Of a DNA stretch of 64,000 nucleotides, positions 19,650-27,425 are shown in pieces. Origin of the DNA: Pseudomonas nitroreducens NBRC 12694. GTDB taxonomy: Bacteria; Pseudomonadota; Gammaproteobacteria; Pseudomonadales; Pseudomonadaceae. Within the stretch, counting starts at the first letter, position 1, and each line of letters starts with the position of its first letter. Location of the stretch: contig NZ_BDAI01000001.1 of the NCBI RefSeq assembly GCF_002091755.1, positions 434,001 to 498,000 on the forward strand. Reading direction: 5' to 3'. The notes below the pieces were generated by a model. That model saw only the letters and a program-made list of their open reading frames with translations, was not told where the DNA came from and made no database searches. The position numbers and the translations under genes were made by a program.

Positions 19650-19753
19650 CCCGCATACTATTCAGCGATCCCGAGCGCGTTGCGCCCGGCGATCCGGAAA
19701 GCCGCATTCCAAGGCGGCTTTCGCCCCGTCACCGTGAGGAGAAGCTTTACGCC

Positions 19754-20629
19754 ATGATGCGCATCCTGTTGTTCCTGGCCACCAACCTGGCAGTTCTGGT
19801 GATCGCCAGCATCACCCTGAAATTGCTCGGCGTGGACCGATTCACCGGCCAGAATTACGGTAGCCTTCTGATTTTCTGTGCCGTCTTCGGCTTCGCCGGC
19901 TCCCTGGTTTCGCTGTTCATCTCCAAGTGGATGGCGAAGATGAGCACCGGCACCGAGATCATCAGCCAGCCGCGCACCCGTCATGAACAGTGGCTGCTGC
20001 AGACCGTGGAAGAGCTGTCCCGCGAAGCCGGCATCAAGATGCCGGAAGTGGGTATCTTCCCCGCCTACGAGGCCAACGCCTTTGCCACCGGCTGGAACCG
20101 CAACGACGCGCTGGTCGCGGTCAGCCAGGGCCTGCTGGAGCGCTTCTCGCCTGAGGAAGTGAAAGCCGTACTCGCCCACGAGATCGGCCACGTGGCCAAC
20201 GGCGACATGGTCACCCTGGCGCTGATCCAGGGCGTGGTGAACACCTTCGTGATGTTCTTCGCGCGCATCTTCGGCAACTTCGTCGACAAGGCGATCCTGA
20301 AGAACGAAGACGGCCCGGGCATCGGCTACTTCGTTGCGACCATCTTCGCCGAGCTGGTCCTGGGCATCCTCGCCAGCATCATCGTCATGTGGTTCTCGCG
20401 CAAACGCGAATACCGCGCCGACGAAGCCGGCGCCCGCCTCGCCAGTACCGGCGCGATGATCGCCGCCCTGCAACGTCTGCGCGCCGAACAGGGTGTGCCG
20501 GTGCAGATGCCCGACTCGCTGCAGGCCTTCGGTATCAACGGCAACCTCAAGCATGGCCTCGCCGGCCTGTTCATGAGCCACCCGCCGCTGGAAGACCGCA
20601 TCGAAGCCCTGCGCGCCGCCGGCCGCTAA
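19754..20629 (+). CDS. htpX: Membrane zinc metalloprotease HtpX
   Basis: This 291-residue inner-membrane M48 protease degrades misfolded membrane proteins alongside FtsH. Four hydrophobic segments are present (about 4-24, 33-55, 155-178, 192-214). The zinc site HEIGH lies in VLAHEIGHVANGD (about 139-151), and the third ligand is the Glu in KREYRADEAGA (about 219). AGGAG lies upstream of two adjacent ATGs (19754 and 19757). The E. coli homologue has 293 aa. A strong terminator follows. Confidence 0.95.
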   Translation: MMRILLFLATNLAVLVIASITLKLLGVDRFTGQNYGSLLIFCAVFGFAGSLVSLFISKWMAKMSTGTEIISQPRTRHEQWLLQTVEELSREAGIKMPEVGIFPAYEANAFATGWNRNDALVAVSQGLLERFSPEEVKAVLAHEIGHVANGDMVTLALIQGVVNTFVMFFARIFGNFVDKAILKNEDGPGIGYFVATIFAELVLGILASIIVMWFSRKREYRADEAGARLASTGAMIAALQRLRAEQGVPVQMPDSLQAFGINGNLKHGLAGLFMSHPPLEDRIEALRAAGR

Positions 20630-20642
20630 GCTTCGACGCGAC

Positions 20643-20673
20643 AAAAAAGGGCGACCCTCGGGTCGCCCTTTTT
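20643..20673. terminator. Bidirectional terminator between htpX and tpm
   Basis: AAAAAGGGCGACC, loop CTCG, GGTCGCCCTTTTT. It serves both convergent genes. Confidence 0.9.
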
Positions 20674-20685
20674 CATACCTGCGAT

Positions 20686-21342
20686 TCAGCCCCGGCGCAG
20701 CGTGAACACCACTTCGTCCAGATGACCGACGCCACGCTTGAGAAACTTCGGGCTCTCCGCCAGCACATCGAGGCGCTCCACCTCCGTCACCTCCCAGTCT
20801 TCGGCGAAGAGCTCGTGCACTTCCGGCGCCAGCACGGCGAACGGCGGGCCGTCCATCTCGGCCTGAGGGTATTCCAGGGTCACCAGCAGCCCGCGTGAGC
20901 GAGACGGCAGGATGCGCTGCAGATGGGCCGCATAGTCAGCACGCAGGTCCGGCGGCAAGGCGATCAGCGCCGCGCGGTCGTACAGTGTGCTGCACCCCGC
21001 CACCTGTTCAGCGGTGACATCGAAGAAATCGCCCTGGAGAATCTCCAGGCGCTCGAAACTGTAGCGGCGCAGCGCGCCATCCTCGGTGACCTGCGGAGTG
21101 ACACCCAGCTCGGTGAAGAAGTCGACGGCAGCGCGCTCGGCCAGTTCGACTCCCAGCACGTGATATCCCCACTGGGCCAGCCAGAGCATGTCCAGGCTCT
21201 TGCCGCAGAGCGGCACCAGCACCTGCGACTCCTCGGGCAACCCCAGGCCCGGCCAGTTGCGCTGCAGTCCGGGATTCACCGACTGCTGATGGAAACCGAT
21301 TTCATTGCGCGCCCAGCGCGACTGCCAGAACTCATGCTGCAT
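20686..21342 (-). CDS. tpm: Thiopurine S-methyltransferase
   Basis: This 218-residue SAM-dependent methyltransferase of the TPMT family is known in Pseudomonas for methylating tellurite, selenite and thiopurines. The N-terminus (FWQSRWARNEIGFHQQSVNPGL) is diagnostic. The SAM-binding motif I is VLVPLCGKSLDMLWLAQ (about 41-57), followed by VLGVELAERA, and YDRAALIALPPDLR (about 121) is motif-like. A small CsrA-like gene begins 11 bp upstream on the same strand, suggesting co-transcription. Confidence 0.93.
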   Translation of the reverse strand: MQHEFWQSRWARNEIGFHQQSVNPGLQRNWPGLGLPEESQVLVPLCGKSLDMLWLAQWGYHVLGVELAERAAVDFFTELGVTPQVTEDGALRRYSFERLEILQGDFFDVTAEQVAGCSTLYDRAALIALPPDLRADYAAHLQRILPSRSRGLLVTLEYPQAEMDGPPFAVLAPEVHELFAEDWEVTEVERLDVLAESPKFLKRGVGHLDEVVFTLRRG

Positions 21343-21353
21343 AGATCACCTGC

Positions 21354-21563
21354 TCAAACACTGCGCAAAGCGCGGGGCAACAGCCAGCGCCACCAGGCGC
21401 CGCGCCGCTCGCGCTGACTTTCTCCGGCCTCGAGAATCTTCAGCCGCACCTGATCACCGCGGACCCGCTGCACGCAGATTTCGGTGCCGTCCTCCAGACG
21501 GAGGCAGTCGCCGATCTCGAGCATCAGGACTTGTTCGCCTTGCTGCATAGCTGAATTCGCCAT
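21354..21563 (-). CDS. Small protein with a CsrA-like core motif
   Basis: The 69-residue protein (ATG 21563; alternatives TTG 21584, ATG 21548) contains LEIGDCLRLEDGTEICVQRV followed by RGDQVRLKILEAGE. The order GD-x-hydrophobic, alternating beta residues, then RG(D/N)QVRL resembles the beta-rich core of CsrA/RsmA. The RNA-contacting N-terminal TRR of CsrA is absent (MLE instead), and the C-terminus is a basic, Trp-rich tail. True CsrA activity is therefore unlikely without evidence. The gene lies directly ahead of tpm. Confidence 0.6.
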   Translation of the reverse strand: MANSAMQQGEQVLMLEIGDCLRLEDGTEICVQRVRGDQVRLKILEAGESQRERRGAWWRWLLPRALRSV

Positions 21564-21798
21564 CTGTTTCGGAAATTTCCGCAAACTCTAACGCATAGTC
21601 CGACTGACATCCCCTCAAAGCGTCTTATGGCGGCTGGCTCCGCCACTCTGCAACCCAGTTGGCACTTTTGCAGCGAAGCAGGCTGCGGGAGATATCGCGT
21701 TAAACATCGACTATTACGATCATTAAAGTCAAAAACCTATACTGGATTTCGATCTTTGAGCGCGTGAACATAGAGGCATTCAAGTAGCGAGGTTCGCC

Positions 21799-22569
21799 AT
21801 GCTCCCTGCCCTCTTCATCTCCCACGGCTCCCCCATGCTGGCTCTGGACCCCGGCGCCAGCGACGCCCCCCTGAAACGTCTGGCCCGCGAATTGCCGCGT
21901 CCCAAGGCCATCCTGGTGGTTTCCGCCCACTGGGAAACGCCCGACCTGCGCATCACCGCTTCGCCCATGCCGGACACCTGGCACGACTTCTACGGCTTTC
22001 CGCCCGAGCTCTACGCCGTGCAGTACCCGGCCGCCGGCTCGCCGGAGCTGGCACAGCGGGTCGCTGAGCTGCTGGCCGAGGCCGGCCTGCCTGCCACCCT
22101 CGACCCCGAACGCCCGCTGGACCACGGCGCCTGGGTGCCGCTGAGCCTGATGTACCCGGAAGCCGATATCCCCGTCGTGCAGTTGTCCCTGCCCAGCCGC
22201 CTCGGCGCCCCCATGCAGCACCGGGTCGGCGCTGCCCTGCGCAAACTGCGCGATGAAGGCATCCTGCTGATCGGCTCAGGCAGCATCACCCACAACCTGG
22301 GCGAACTGGACTGGCACGCAGGCCCCGAGGTGATCACCCCCTGGGCCAAGGCGTTCCGCGACTGGATGGTGGCGCGGCTGGAAGCCGACGACGAAGCCGC
22401 CTTGTTCGACTATCGCCGGCAGGCTCCCTACGCGGTACGCAACCACCCACGCGACGAGCACCTGCTGCCGCTGTACTTCGCCCGCGGCGCCGGCGGTTCG
22501 GCGATGACGGTGGAGCACGCCGGCTTCACGCTTGGCGCGCTGGGGATGGATATCTACCGCTTCGACTGA
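21799..22569 (+). CDS. ygiD: LigB-family extradiol dioxygenase (DODA/YgiD-like)
   Basis: This 256-residue single-domain member of the class III extradiol dioxygenases resembles E. coli YgiD and plant DOPA dioxygenase, which open catechol rings. Metal-ligand candidates are His9 (FISHGSPML) and His44 (VVSAHWE), and the catalytic or ligand His residues are in GSITHNLGEL (about 161) and HPRDEHLLPLY (about 214-221). It is a single gene with its own promoter region and a REP element downstream. The physiological substrate is unknown. Confidence 0.88.
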   Translation: MLPALFISHGSPMLALDPGASDAPLKRLARELPRPKAILVVSAHWETPDLRITASPMPDTWHDFYGFPPELYAVQYPAAGSPELAQRVAELLAEAGLPATLDPERPLDHGAWVPLSLMYPEADIPVVQLSLPSRLGAPMQHRVGAALRKLRDEGILLIGSGSITHNLGELDWHAGPEVITPWAKAFRDWMVARLEADDEAALFDYRRQAPYAVRNHPRDEHLLPLYFARGAGGSAMTVEHAGFTLGALGMDIYRFD

Positions 22570-22579
22570 CTGCTCTTTT

Positions 22580-22654
22580 GCAGGAGCGAGCTCGCTCGTG
22601 AACTTCTCGCTACAGCGTCGGAGTTGGGCGGTTCGCGAGCAAGCTCGCTCCTAA
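22580..22654. repeat. REP-type paired palindrome (copy 2)
   Basis: GCAGGAGCGAGCTCGCTCGTG at the left and TTCGCGAGCAAGCTCGCTCCT at the right, inverted and about 33 nt apart. The arms match the element at 17110 with a few changes. Confidence 0.85.
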
Positions 22655-22683
22655 AGGGCATGCACCGGCCGATGCCGGAAACG

Positions 22684-22711
22684 AAAAAGCCCCGCCAAGG
22701 CGGGGCTTTTT
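22684..22711. terminator. Bidirectional terminator
   Basis: AAAAAGCCCCGCC (22684-22696), loop AA, GGCGGGGCTTTTT (22699-22711). It serves the ygiD-like gene and the convergent helicase gene. Confidence 0.9.
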
Positions 22712-22732
22712 CATACGCGGGAGACTGACGAA

Positions 22733-24433
22733 TCAGTCTTCGCGATAACGACGCAGGCGCAGGGCCTTGCCGGCGACGCGGGTGTCCTTGAGCTTGGTCA
22801 GCAGACGCTCGAGGTTCTCTTCCGGCAGCTCGATCAGGCTGAAGGTCTCGCGGATCTGGATGCGGCCGATGGCCTCGCGGGACAGGCCACCCTCGTTGAG
22901 GATGGCGCCCAGCAGGTTCTTCGCCTGCACGCCATCACGGGCGCCCAGGGCAGTACGGCAGCGGGCCTTGCCTTCCGACGGCGGAGCCATGGTGCGACGC
23001 TCGCCACTGCGCTCCGGACGGTCGCCGCGCTCGGGGCGATCGCCACGTTCGCTGCGCTCGTAACGGTCACCGCTGCGCTCGCGCGGAGCGGCCGGGGTCA
23101 GCGGTTGTTCGCGACGGACCGATTCCAGGTCCAGCGCCTTGCCTTCGGTGAGCTTGGCCAGCAGCACGGCGGCCAGGGTGTCCATGTCGGTACCCAGGCG
23201 ACGGCACAGCTCGTCGCGCACGGCGCCACGGTTGGCCACAGCGTTGGCCAGCAGCGGTTGCAGGCCGGTGGCCAGGCGATTCAGGCGGGCTTCCAGCACG
23301 GTCTCGGCGTCCGGCAGGCGAACTTCGCCGACCTTCTGCCCGGTCACACGCTCGATCACCTGCAGCATGCGGCGTTCGCGCGGGGTCACCAGCAGCAGGG
23401 CGCGGCCTTCGCGGCCGGCACGGCCGGTACGGCCGATACGGTGCACGTAGGATTCCGGATCGTAGGGCATGTCCACGTTCAGTACGTGGGTGATGCGCGC
23501 CACGTCCAGGCCGCGAGCAGCAACGTCGGTGGCGATGACGATGTCCAGCGAGCCATCCTTGAGGGACTCGATCACGCGCTCACGCTGCGCCTGCGGCATA
23601 TCGCCGTTCAGCGCGGCGGCACGGTAGCCCTGGCGCTCGAGCAGCTCGGCGATATCCAGGGTGGCCTGCTTGGTGCGGACGAAGCCGATCAGGGCGTCGA
23701 ACTGTTCGACTTCCAGCAGGCGCAGGATCGACGCCGGCTTCTGGTCGGCGTGGACCATCAGGTGCACCTGCTCGATGCGGGCGACGGTCTGGGTCTTGGC
23801 GGCGATGCGGACGTGCTTGGGTTCTTTCAGGTGGCGTTCGGCGATGCTGCGGATCGAAGCCGGCAGGGTCGCGGAGAACAGCACGCTCTGACGGCTGGAC
23901 GGCATGGCTTCGAAGATCACTTCGAGGTCATCCATGAAGCCGAGCTTGAGCATTTCGTCCGCTTCGTCGAGCACCAGGCTCTTGACGGTGGACAGCAGAT
24001 TTTCGTCGCGGCGCAGGTGGTCGCACAGGCGGCCCGGGGTGGCGACCACGACCTGGGCGCCCTGGCGCAGAGCCTTGAGCTGCGGGCCCATGGGGGCACC
24101 ACCGTAGACGGCAATGACGCCGACGCCCGGCATCTGCTTGGAGTAGGTCTCGAAAGCGGTGGCAACCTGCAGGGCCAGTTCGCGGGTCGGAACCAGCACC
24201 AGCACCTGCGGGACACGGCGGCTGGGTTCGATCTGCGAAAGCAACGGCAGCGCGAACGCGGCAGTCTTGCCGGTACCGGTCTGGGCCTGGCCGATCATGT
24301 CGTGGCCTTCGAGGATCACCGGGATCGACTGGGCCTGGATCGGCGACGGCTCTTCATAACCGACAGCGGCAATGGCAGCGAGAACATTGGGGTGAAGACC
24401 GAGCGCGGCGAAGCCGGCGGTTTCCTGGGTCAT
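22733..24433 (-). CDS. deaD: DEAD-box ATP-dependent RNA helicase (DeaD/CsdA type)
   Basis: This 566-residue cytosolic helicase has a Q motif FAALGLHPNVLAAI near residue 7, motif I AQTGTGKTAAF near 49, DEAD in LVLDEADEML near 156, SAT in FSATLPASIRS near 187, and motif VI YVHRIGRTGRAGR near 323. An Arg/Glu/Asp/Ser-rich linker (RSGDRYERSERGDRPERGD and on, about 450-480) leads to a C-terminal DbpA-like RNA-binding domain ending in LRLRRYRED. This is the DeaD/CsdA architecture used in ribosome assembly and RNA decay in the cold. The start at 24433 is preferred over 24484 by family fit. Confidence 0.93.
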   Translation of the reverse strand: MTQETAGFAALGLHPNVLAAIAAVGYEEPSPIQAQSIPVILEGHDMIGQAQTGTGKTAAFALPLLSQIEPSRRVPQVLVLVPTRELALQVATAFETYSKQMPGVGVIAVYGGAPMGPQLKALRQGAQVVVATPGRLCDHLRRDENLLSTVKSLVLDEADEMLKLGFMDDLEVIFEAMPSSRQSVLFSATLPASIRSIAERHLKEPKHVRIAAKTQTVARIEQVHLMVHADQKPASILRLLEVEQFDALIGFVRTKQATLDIAELLERQGYRAAALNGDMPQAQRERVIESLKDGSLDIVIATDVAARGLDVARITHVLNVDMPYDPESYVHRIGRTGRAGREGRALLLVTPRERRMLQVIERVTGQKVGEVRLPDAETVLEARLNRLATGLQPLLANAVANRGAVRDELCRRLGTDMDTLAAVLLAKLTEGKALDLESVRREQPLTPAAPRERSGDRYERSERGDRPERGDRPERSGERRTMAPPSEGKARCRTALGARDGVQAKNLLGAILNEGGLSREAIGRIQIRETFSLIELPEENLERLLTKLKDTRVAGKALRLRRYRED

Positions 24434-24771
24434 GGGTTTTGCCTCTAAGTACATCCGCAAAGACCCAATAGCCGAGCTGCGCATGCCCTGTACGACGATG
24501 AAGTCACCCAGGCAGCTGGAAGCGGGGATTTGCGAAATGAAGATTGGAAGAATGCGTCAAGGAAGTCCGCACAGCGGACGCACAGCCCGAGCGTGAAAGC
24601 TGCGGAAAAATGCGGGATCCGAAACGAGGCCAGCGTTTGGCCGGCGCGTATCATACCGGAAAATCCTGACCGATGTGTTTCTTTTCGGAACAGGGCCGGC
24701 GAACGGTCGTCCCATAGACAACCCCGCCCCTGCCAGCTATACCGTGCAAGCCACCCGACCGGAGCCCGCCC
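24434..24771. other. Divergent promoter region, deaD and crotonase genes
   Basis: This 338-bp gap separates the divergent helicase and enoyl-CoA hydratase starts. No credible gene is present. It should hold both promoters and probably a long deaD leader, as is common for cold-shock helicases, but no hexamer pair or hairpin is compelling. Confidence 0.5.
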
Positions 24772-25563
24772 ATGACCGCCAGCAGCGAACCGCGCATCAC
24801 TGTCGAACGCCATGACCACGTCCTGTTGCTGGGCCTGAACCGGGTCGGGAAGCGCAACGCCTTCGACCTGGAAATGCTCACCCAACTGGTGCTGGCCTTT
24901 GGCGAGTACGAGCGCGACGACGAGCTGCGCTGCGCACTGGTTTTCGCCCACGGCGACCATTTCACCGCCGGTCTGGACCTGGCCAGCATCGGCGAGACCT
25001 TCCGCACCGGCTGGAGCATGCCCGAAGGCTCCGCCGACCCCTGGGGCACCTTCGGTGGGCGGCGCCTGACCAAGCCTTTGCTGGTCGCAGCGCAGGGCTA
25101 TTGCTTCACCCTGGGCATCGAATTGATGCTCGCCGCCGACATCAATCTCTGCGCCAGCAACGCGCGCTTCGCCCAACTCGAAGTACAGCGCGGCATTTTT
25201 CCCTTCGGCGGGGCCACTTTGCGCATGCACCAGGTGGCCGGCTGGGGCAATGCGATGCGCTGGCTGCTGACCGGCGACCCCTTCGATGCGCACGAGGCCT
25301 ATCGCATAGGCCTCGTGCAGGAGGTCACCGCGCCGGAAGAGCTGCTGCCCCGCGCCCTCTGGCTGGCCCAGCGCGTTGCCGCCCAGGCACCGCTGGGCAT
25401 CCGCGCAACCCTGGCATCGGCCCGGAGAAGCCTCGACGAGGGCGAGGAGGCAGCTGCAAGACTGCTGCCGGCCATGGCCAGCGAACTGCTCTCCACCGAG
25501 GACGCGAAAGAGGGTTTGAATGCCATGCTGGAGCGCCGCGACGGTCGATTTCTGGGCAAATGA
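24772..25563 (+). CDS. Enoyl-CoA hydratase/isomerase family protein
   Basis: This 263-residue crotonase-fold protein binds acyl-CoA thioesters. The oxyanion-hole segments are HGDHFTAGLDLASIG (about 63-77) and an unusual AAQGYCFTLGIELMLAADI (about 105-123). The FAQLEVQRGIFPFGGATLR region carries a Glu at the position of one catalytic Glu, but the second is less clear, so it may be a hydratase, isomerase or other crotonase. The family's 255-270 aa length matches. Pathway unknown; a possible link to fatty-acid degradation is inference. Confidence 0.87.
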   Translation: MTASSEPRITVERHDHVLLLGLNRVGKRNAFDLEMLTQLVLAFGEYERDDELRCALVFAHGDHFTAGLDLASIGETFRTGWSMPEGSADPWGTFGGRRLTKPLLVAAQGYCFTLGIELMLAADINLCASNARFAQLEVQRGIFPFGGATLRMHQVAGWGNAMRWLLTGDPFDAHEAYRIGLVQEVTAPEELLPRALWLAQRVAAQAPLGIRATLASARRSLDEGEEAAARLLPAMASELLSTEDAKEGLNAMLERRDGRFLGK

Positions 25564-25820
25564 ACGCTCGCGGAAAAAGCAAAACGGAACCATCGTGCGA
25601 AAAGCGCTATATCCAAGGTATTAAAAACCCCTGACGGGCGGTCATAATCCTTTAGTTTTCACTTTAAAATCAGATAGTTAAAATTCACAAAACGACTATA
25701 TACAAGTTCCAATTTCGCGCCTGAAAACAAACCTCTAGAACTGACTCCAGAGCAGCTCAGCGACGCGCCGGATACCGACCGGGAAGCCCGCTGACTGACG
25801 TTCTCATGGAGGAACTTCTC
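25564..25820. other. AT-rich promoter region of the repeat lipoprotein gene
   Basis: The section from about 25600 to 25740 is strikingly AT-rich for this genome, with runs such as TATTAAAAACC, TTTTCACTTTAAAATC and ACTATATACAAG. It contains several -10-like hexamers (TAAAAT at 25672, TATATA near 25697) but no unambiguous promoter. AT-rich leaders of surface genes in Pseudomonas are frequent MvaT/MvaU targets; that is an inference here. Confidence 0.5.
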
Positions 25821-27338
25821 ATGTCAGGCCCGATCCGTGTTTTCGCGCTTTCCCTTCTCGTCGTTGCCCTCTCCCTGCAAGGTTGCAGCAGCAAGGGCGG
25901 CAGCAGCCACCACTCTTCCGGCAGCAGTTCCGAACAACCCGCCGACAGCGGTTCCGGCGGCGATGGCTCCGGTGGCTCTGGCGGCACAGGCGGTACCGAC
26001 GGCACTGGTGGCACTGGTGGCACCGACGGCACCGGAGGAACTGGCGGTACCGGTGGGACCGGAGGAACTGGCGGTGGCGGCACGGATGGCGGCGGGACCG
26101 ATGGCGGCGGCACCACCACACCGCCGGCCAGCACCACCGGCAATATCCTGACTAACACTGGCCAGGCGGTCTCCAATGTCGGCGACACCGTCAGCACCGT
26201 GGGCGGCGTGGTGAAAACGGTTGACCTGCCGGTGCTGGGCAATGGCGTCACGCAGAATGCCGGCAGCCTGGTCCAGCAAGTCGGCGCAGGCGTGGACAGT
26301 GTCGGCACCGGCGTGACCAACGGCCTCGGCCAATTGGGCAACAACCCCAACGCAGTAGGCACTACCGTGGCTGGCGTAACCGGCCTGGTGAGCCATACCG
26401 GCGGCGCCGTGAGCAGCCTGGGTGACACCGTGGCGGCCATCGGTGATGCACCGGTGCTGGCAAACACCCCGCTCAACGGCCTGACCGGCCAGGTGGGCGG
26501 CCTGGTGGATGGTGTCGGCGGCAAGATCACCATGCTCGGCGACTCGCTCAGCGGCGCGGTCACCACCGGCCCGCTGAGCCAGTTGACCACCCAGCTCAGC
26601 GGTACCACCGCCGGCCTGGTCGGCAAAGTCGAAGGAACTACCCGCGGCGTCGGCGCCGCCACCGGACTGGGAACGCCGGTGAACAACCTGTTGACCACCG
26701 TCGGCGGTGTTGTGACCCAGACAGGCAACCAGGTCGCCAGCCAGAATCCGGCGCTGGCACCGGTCGGCGGAATCGTCAGCAATGCGGGTCAGGCAGTCAG
26801 TGCCGCCGGCGGCCTGGTCAACGGTAGCAACCCGGGCGGTGGTCTGCTCGGGGGTGTCACCGGCTCCCTGGGTGGAGCTACCGGTGGCAGCAATCCGGTG
26901 GGCGGCCTGGTCAGCGGTGTGACCGGTGCAGTCGGCGGCATCACCGGCTCCCTCGGCGGCGCTACCGGCGGCAGTAATCCGGTGGGTGGCCTGGTCGGCG
27001 GTGTGACTGGCGCGGTCGGCGGCATCACCGGCTCCCTCGGTGGCGCCTCTGGCGGCAGCAATCCGGTCGGGGGCCTGGTCAATGGCGTGGCCGGAACCGT
27101 CGGTGGCCTGACCAGCGGCCTCACCGGTGGTGGCGGCCTGGTCGCCGGCGCTGGCGTGGGCATCGGCAGCAATGCCCAGGGTTCAGGCGTGGCAGTCGGC
27201 GCTGGCGCCGGTACGACTGGCGGCACCAGCGGCCAGGGAGGCTTGCTGGGCAATACGCTGGGCGCCGTGGGTGGCGCGCTGGGTGGTGTGACCGGCGGAC
27301 TGGGCGGTGGGTTGGCGATCGGTACGCCCAAGCAATAA
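25821..27338 (+). CDS. Gly/Ser/Thr-rich repeat lipoprotein, putative TPS-secreted partner
   Basis: This 505-residue low-complexity protein has a lipoprotein signal peptide with lipobox LSLQGCSS (Cys22), so lipidation is expected. Residues 23-100 are Ser/Gly/Thr/Asp-rich with tandem GGT and GGTDGT units that databases often label collagen-like, though strict G-X-Y periodicity is not kept. Residues 110-340 show many hydrophobic-Gly segments of the form V-x-G-V-x-x-x-G. Residues about 345-430 hold three 28-residue repeats around GSLGGATGGSNPVGGLV. No filamentous-haemagglutinin TPS domain is present. The start is after GGAGGAACTTCTC. Directly downstream is a ShlB-type transporter gene, its probable exporter (inference). 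Confidence 0.82.
   Translation: MSGPIRVFALSLLVVALSLQGCSSKGGSSHHSSGSSSEQPADSGSGGDGSGGSGGTGGTDGTGGTGGTDGTGGTGGTGGTGGTGGGGTDGGGTDGGGTTTPPASTTGNILTNTGQAVSNVGDTVSTVGGVVKTVDLPVLGNGVTQNAGSLVQQVGAGVDSVGTGVTNGLGQLGNNPNAVGTTVAGVTGLVSHTGGAVSSLGDTVAAIGDAPVLANTPLNGLTGQVGGLVDGVGGKITMLGDSLSGAVTTGPLSQLTTQLSGTTAGLVGKVEGTTRGVGAATGLGTPVNNLLTTVGGVVTQTGNQVASQNPALAPVGGIVSNAGQAVSAAGGLVNGSNPGGGLLGGVTGSLGGATGGSNPVGGLVSGVTGAVGGITGSLGGATGGSNPVGGLVGGVTGAVGGITGSLGGASGGSNPVGGLVNGVAGTVGGLTSGLTGGGGLVAGAGVGIGSNAQGSGVAVGAGAGTTGGTSGQGGLLGNTLGAVGGALGGVTGGLGGGLAIGTPKQ
26858..27109 (+). repeat. 84-bp in-frame tandem repeats in the lipoprotein gene
   Basis: Three tandem units of 84 bp (28 codons) start at ACCGGCTCCCT (26858, 26942, 27026). 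The amino-acid consensus is GSLGGATGGSNPVGGLV then a GV-TGAVGGIT stretch. The first two units are very similar and the third has diverged. In-frame length allows expansion or contraction without frameshift. Confidence 0.85.
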
Positions 27339-27363
27339 TCCGATTTACGCCCATACTGTAGTA

Positions 27364-27394
27364 ACCAGGAGCCGCCCACGGCTCCTGGTCTTTT
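27364..27394 (+). terminator. Terminator-like hairpin between lipoprotein and transporter genes
   Basis: ACCAGGAGCCG (27364-27374), loop CCCA, CGGCTCCTGGT (27379-27389), then CTTTTAA. The 11-bp perfect stem lies between two genes likely to act together and probably reduces, rather than abolishes, read-through into the transporter gene. Confidence 0.8.
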
Positions 27395-27425
27395 AATAAG
27401 AAGATCGGTCTCATGGAGGAGCCAG

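Noticed and set aside
23105..24448. 447-codon open frame antisense to the DEAD-box helicase gene
   Set aside because: It is a shadow frame rich in His, Gln and Ala; the helicase motifs on the other strand are complete.
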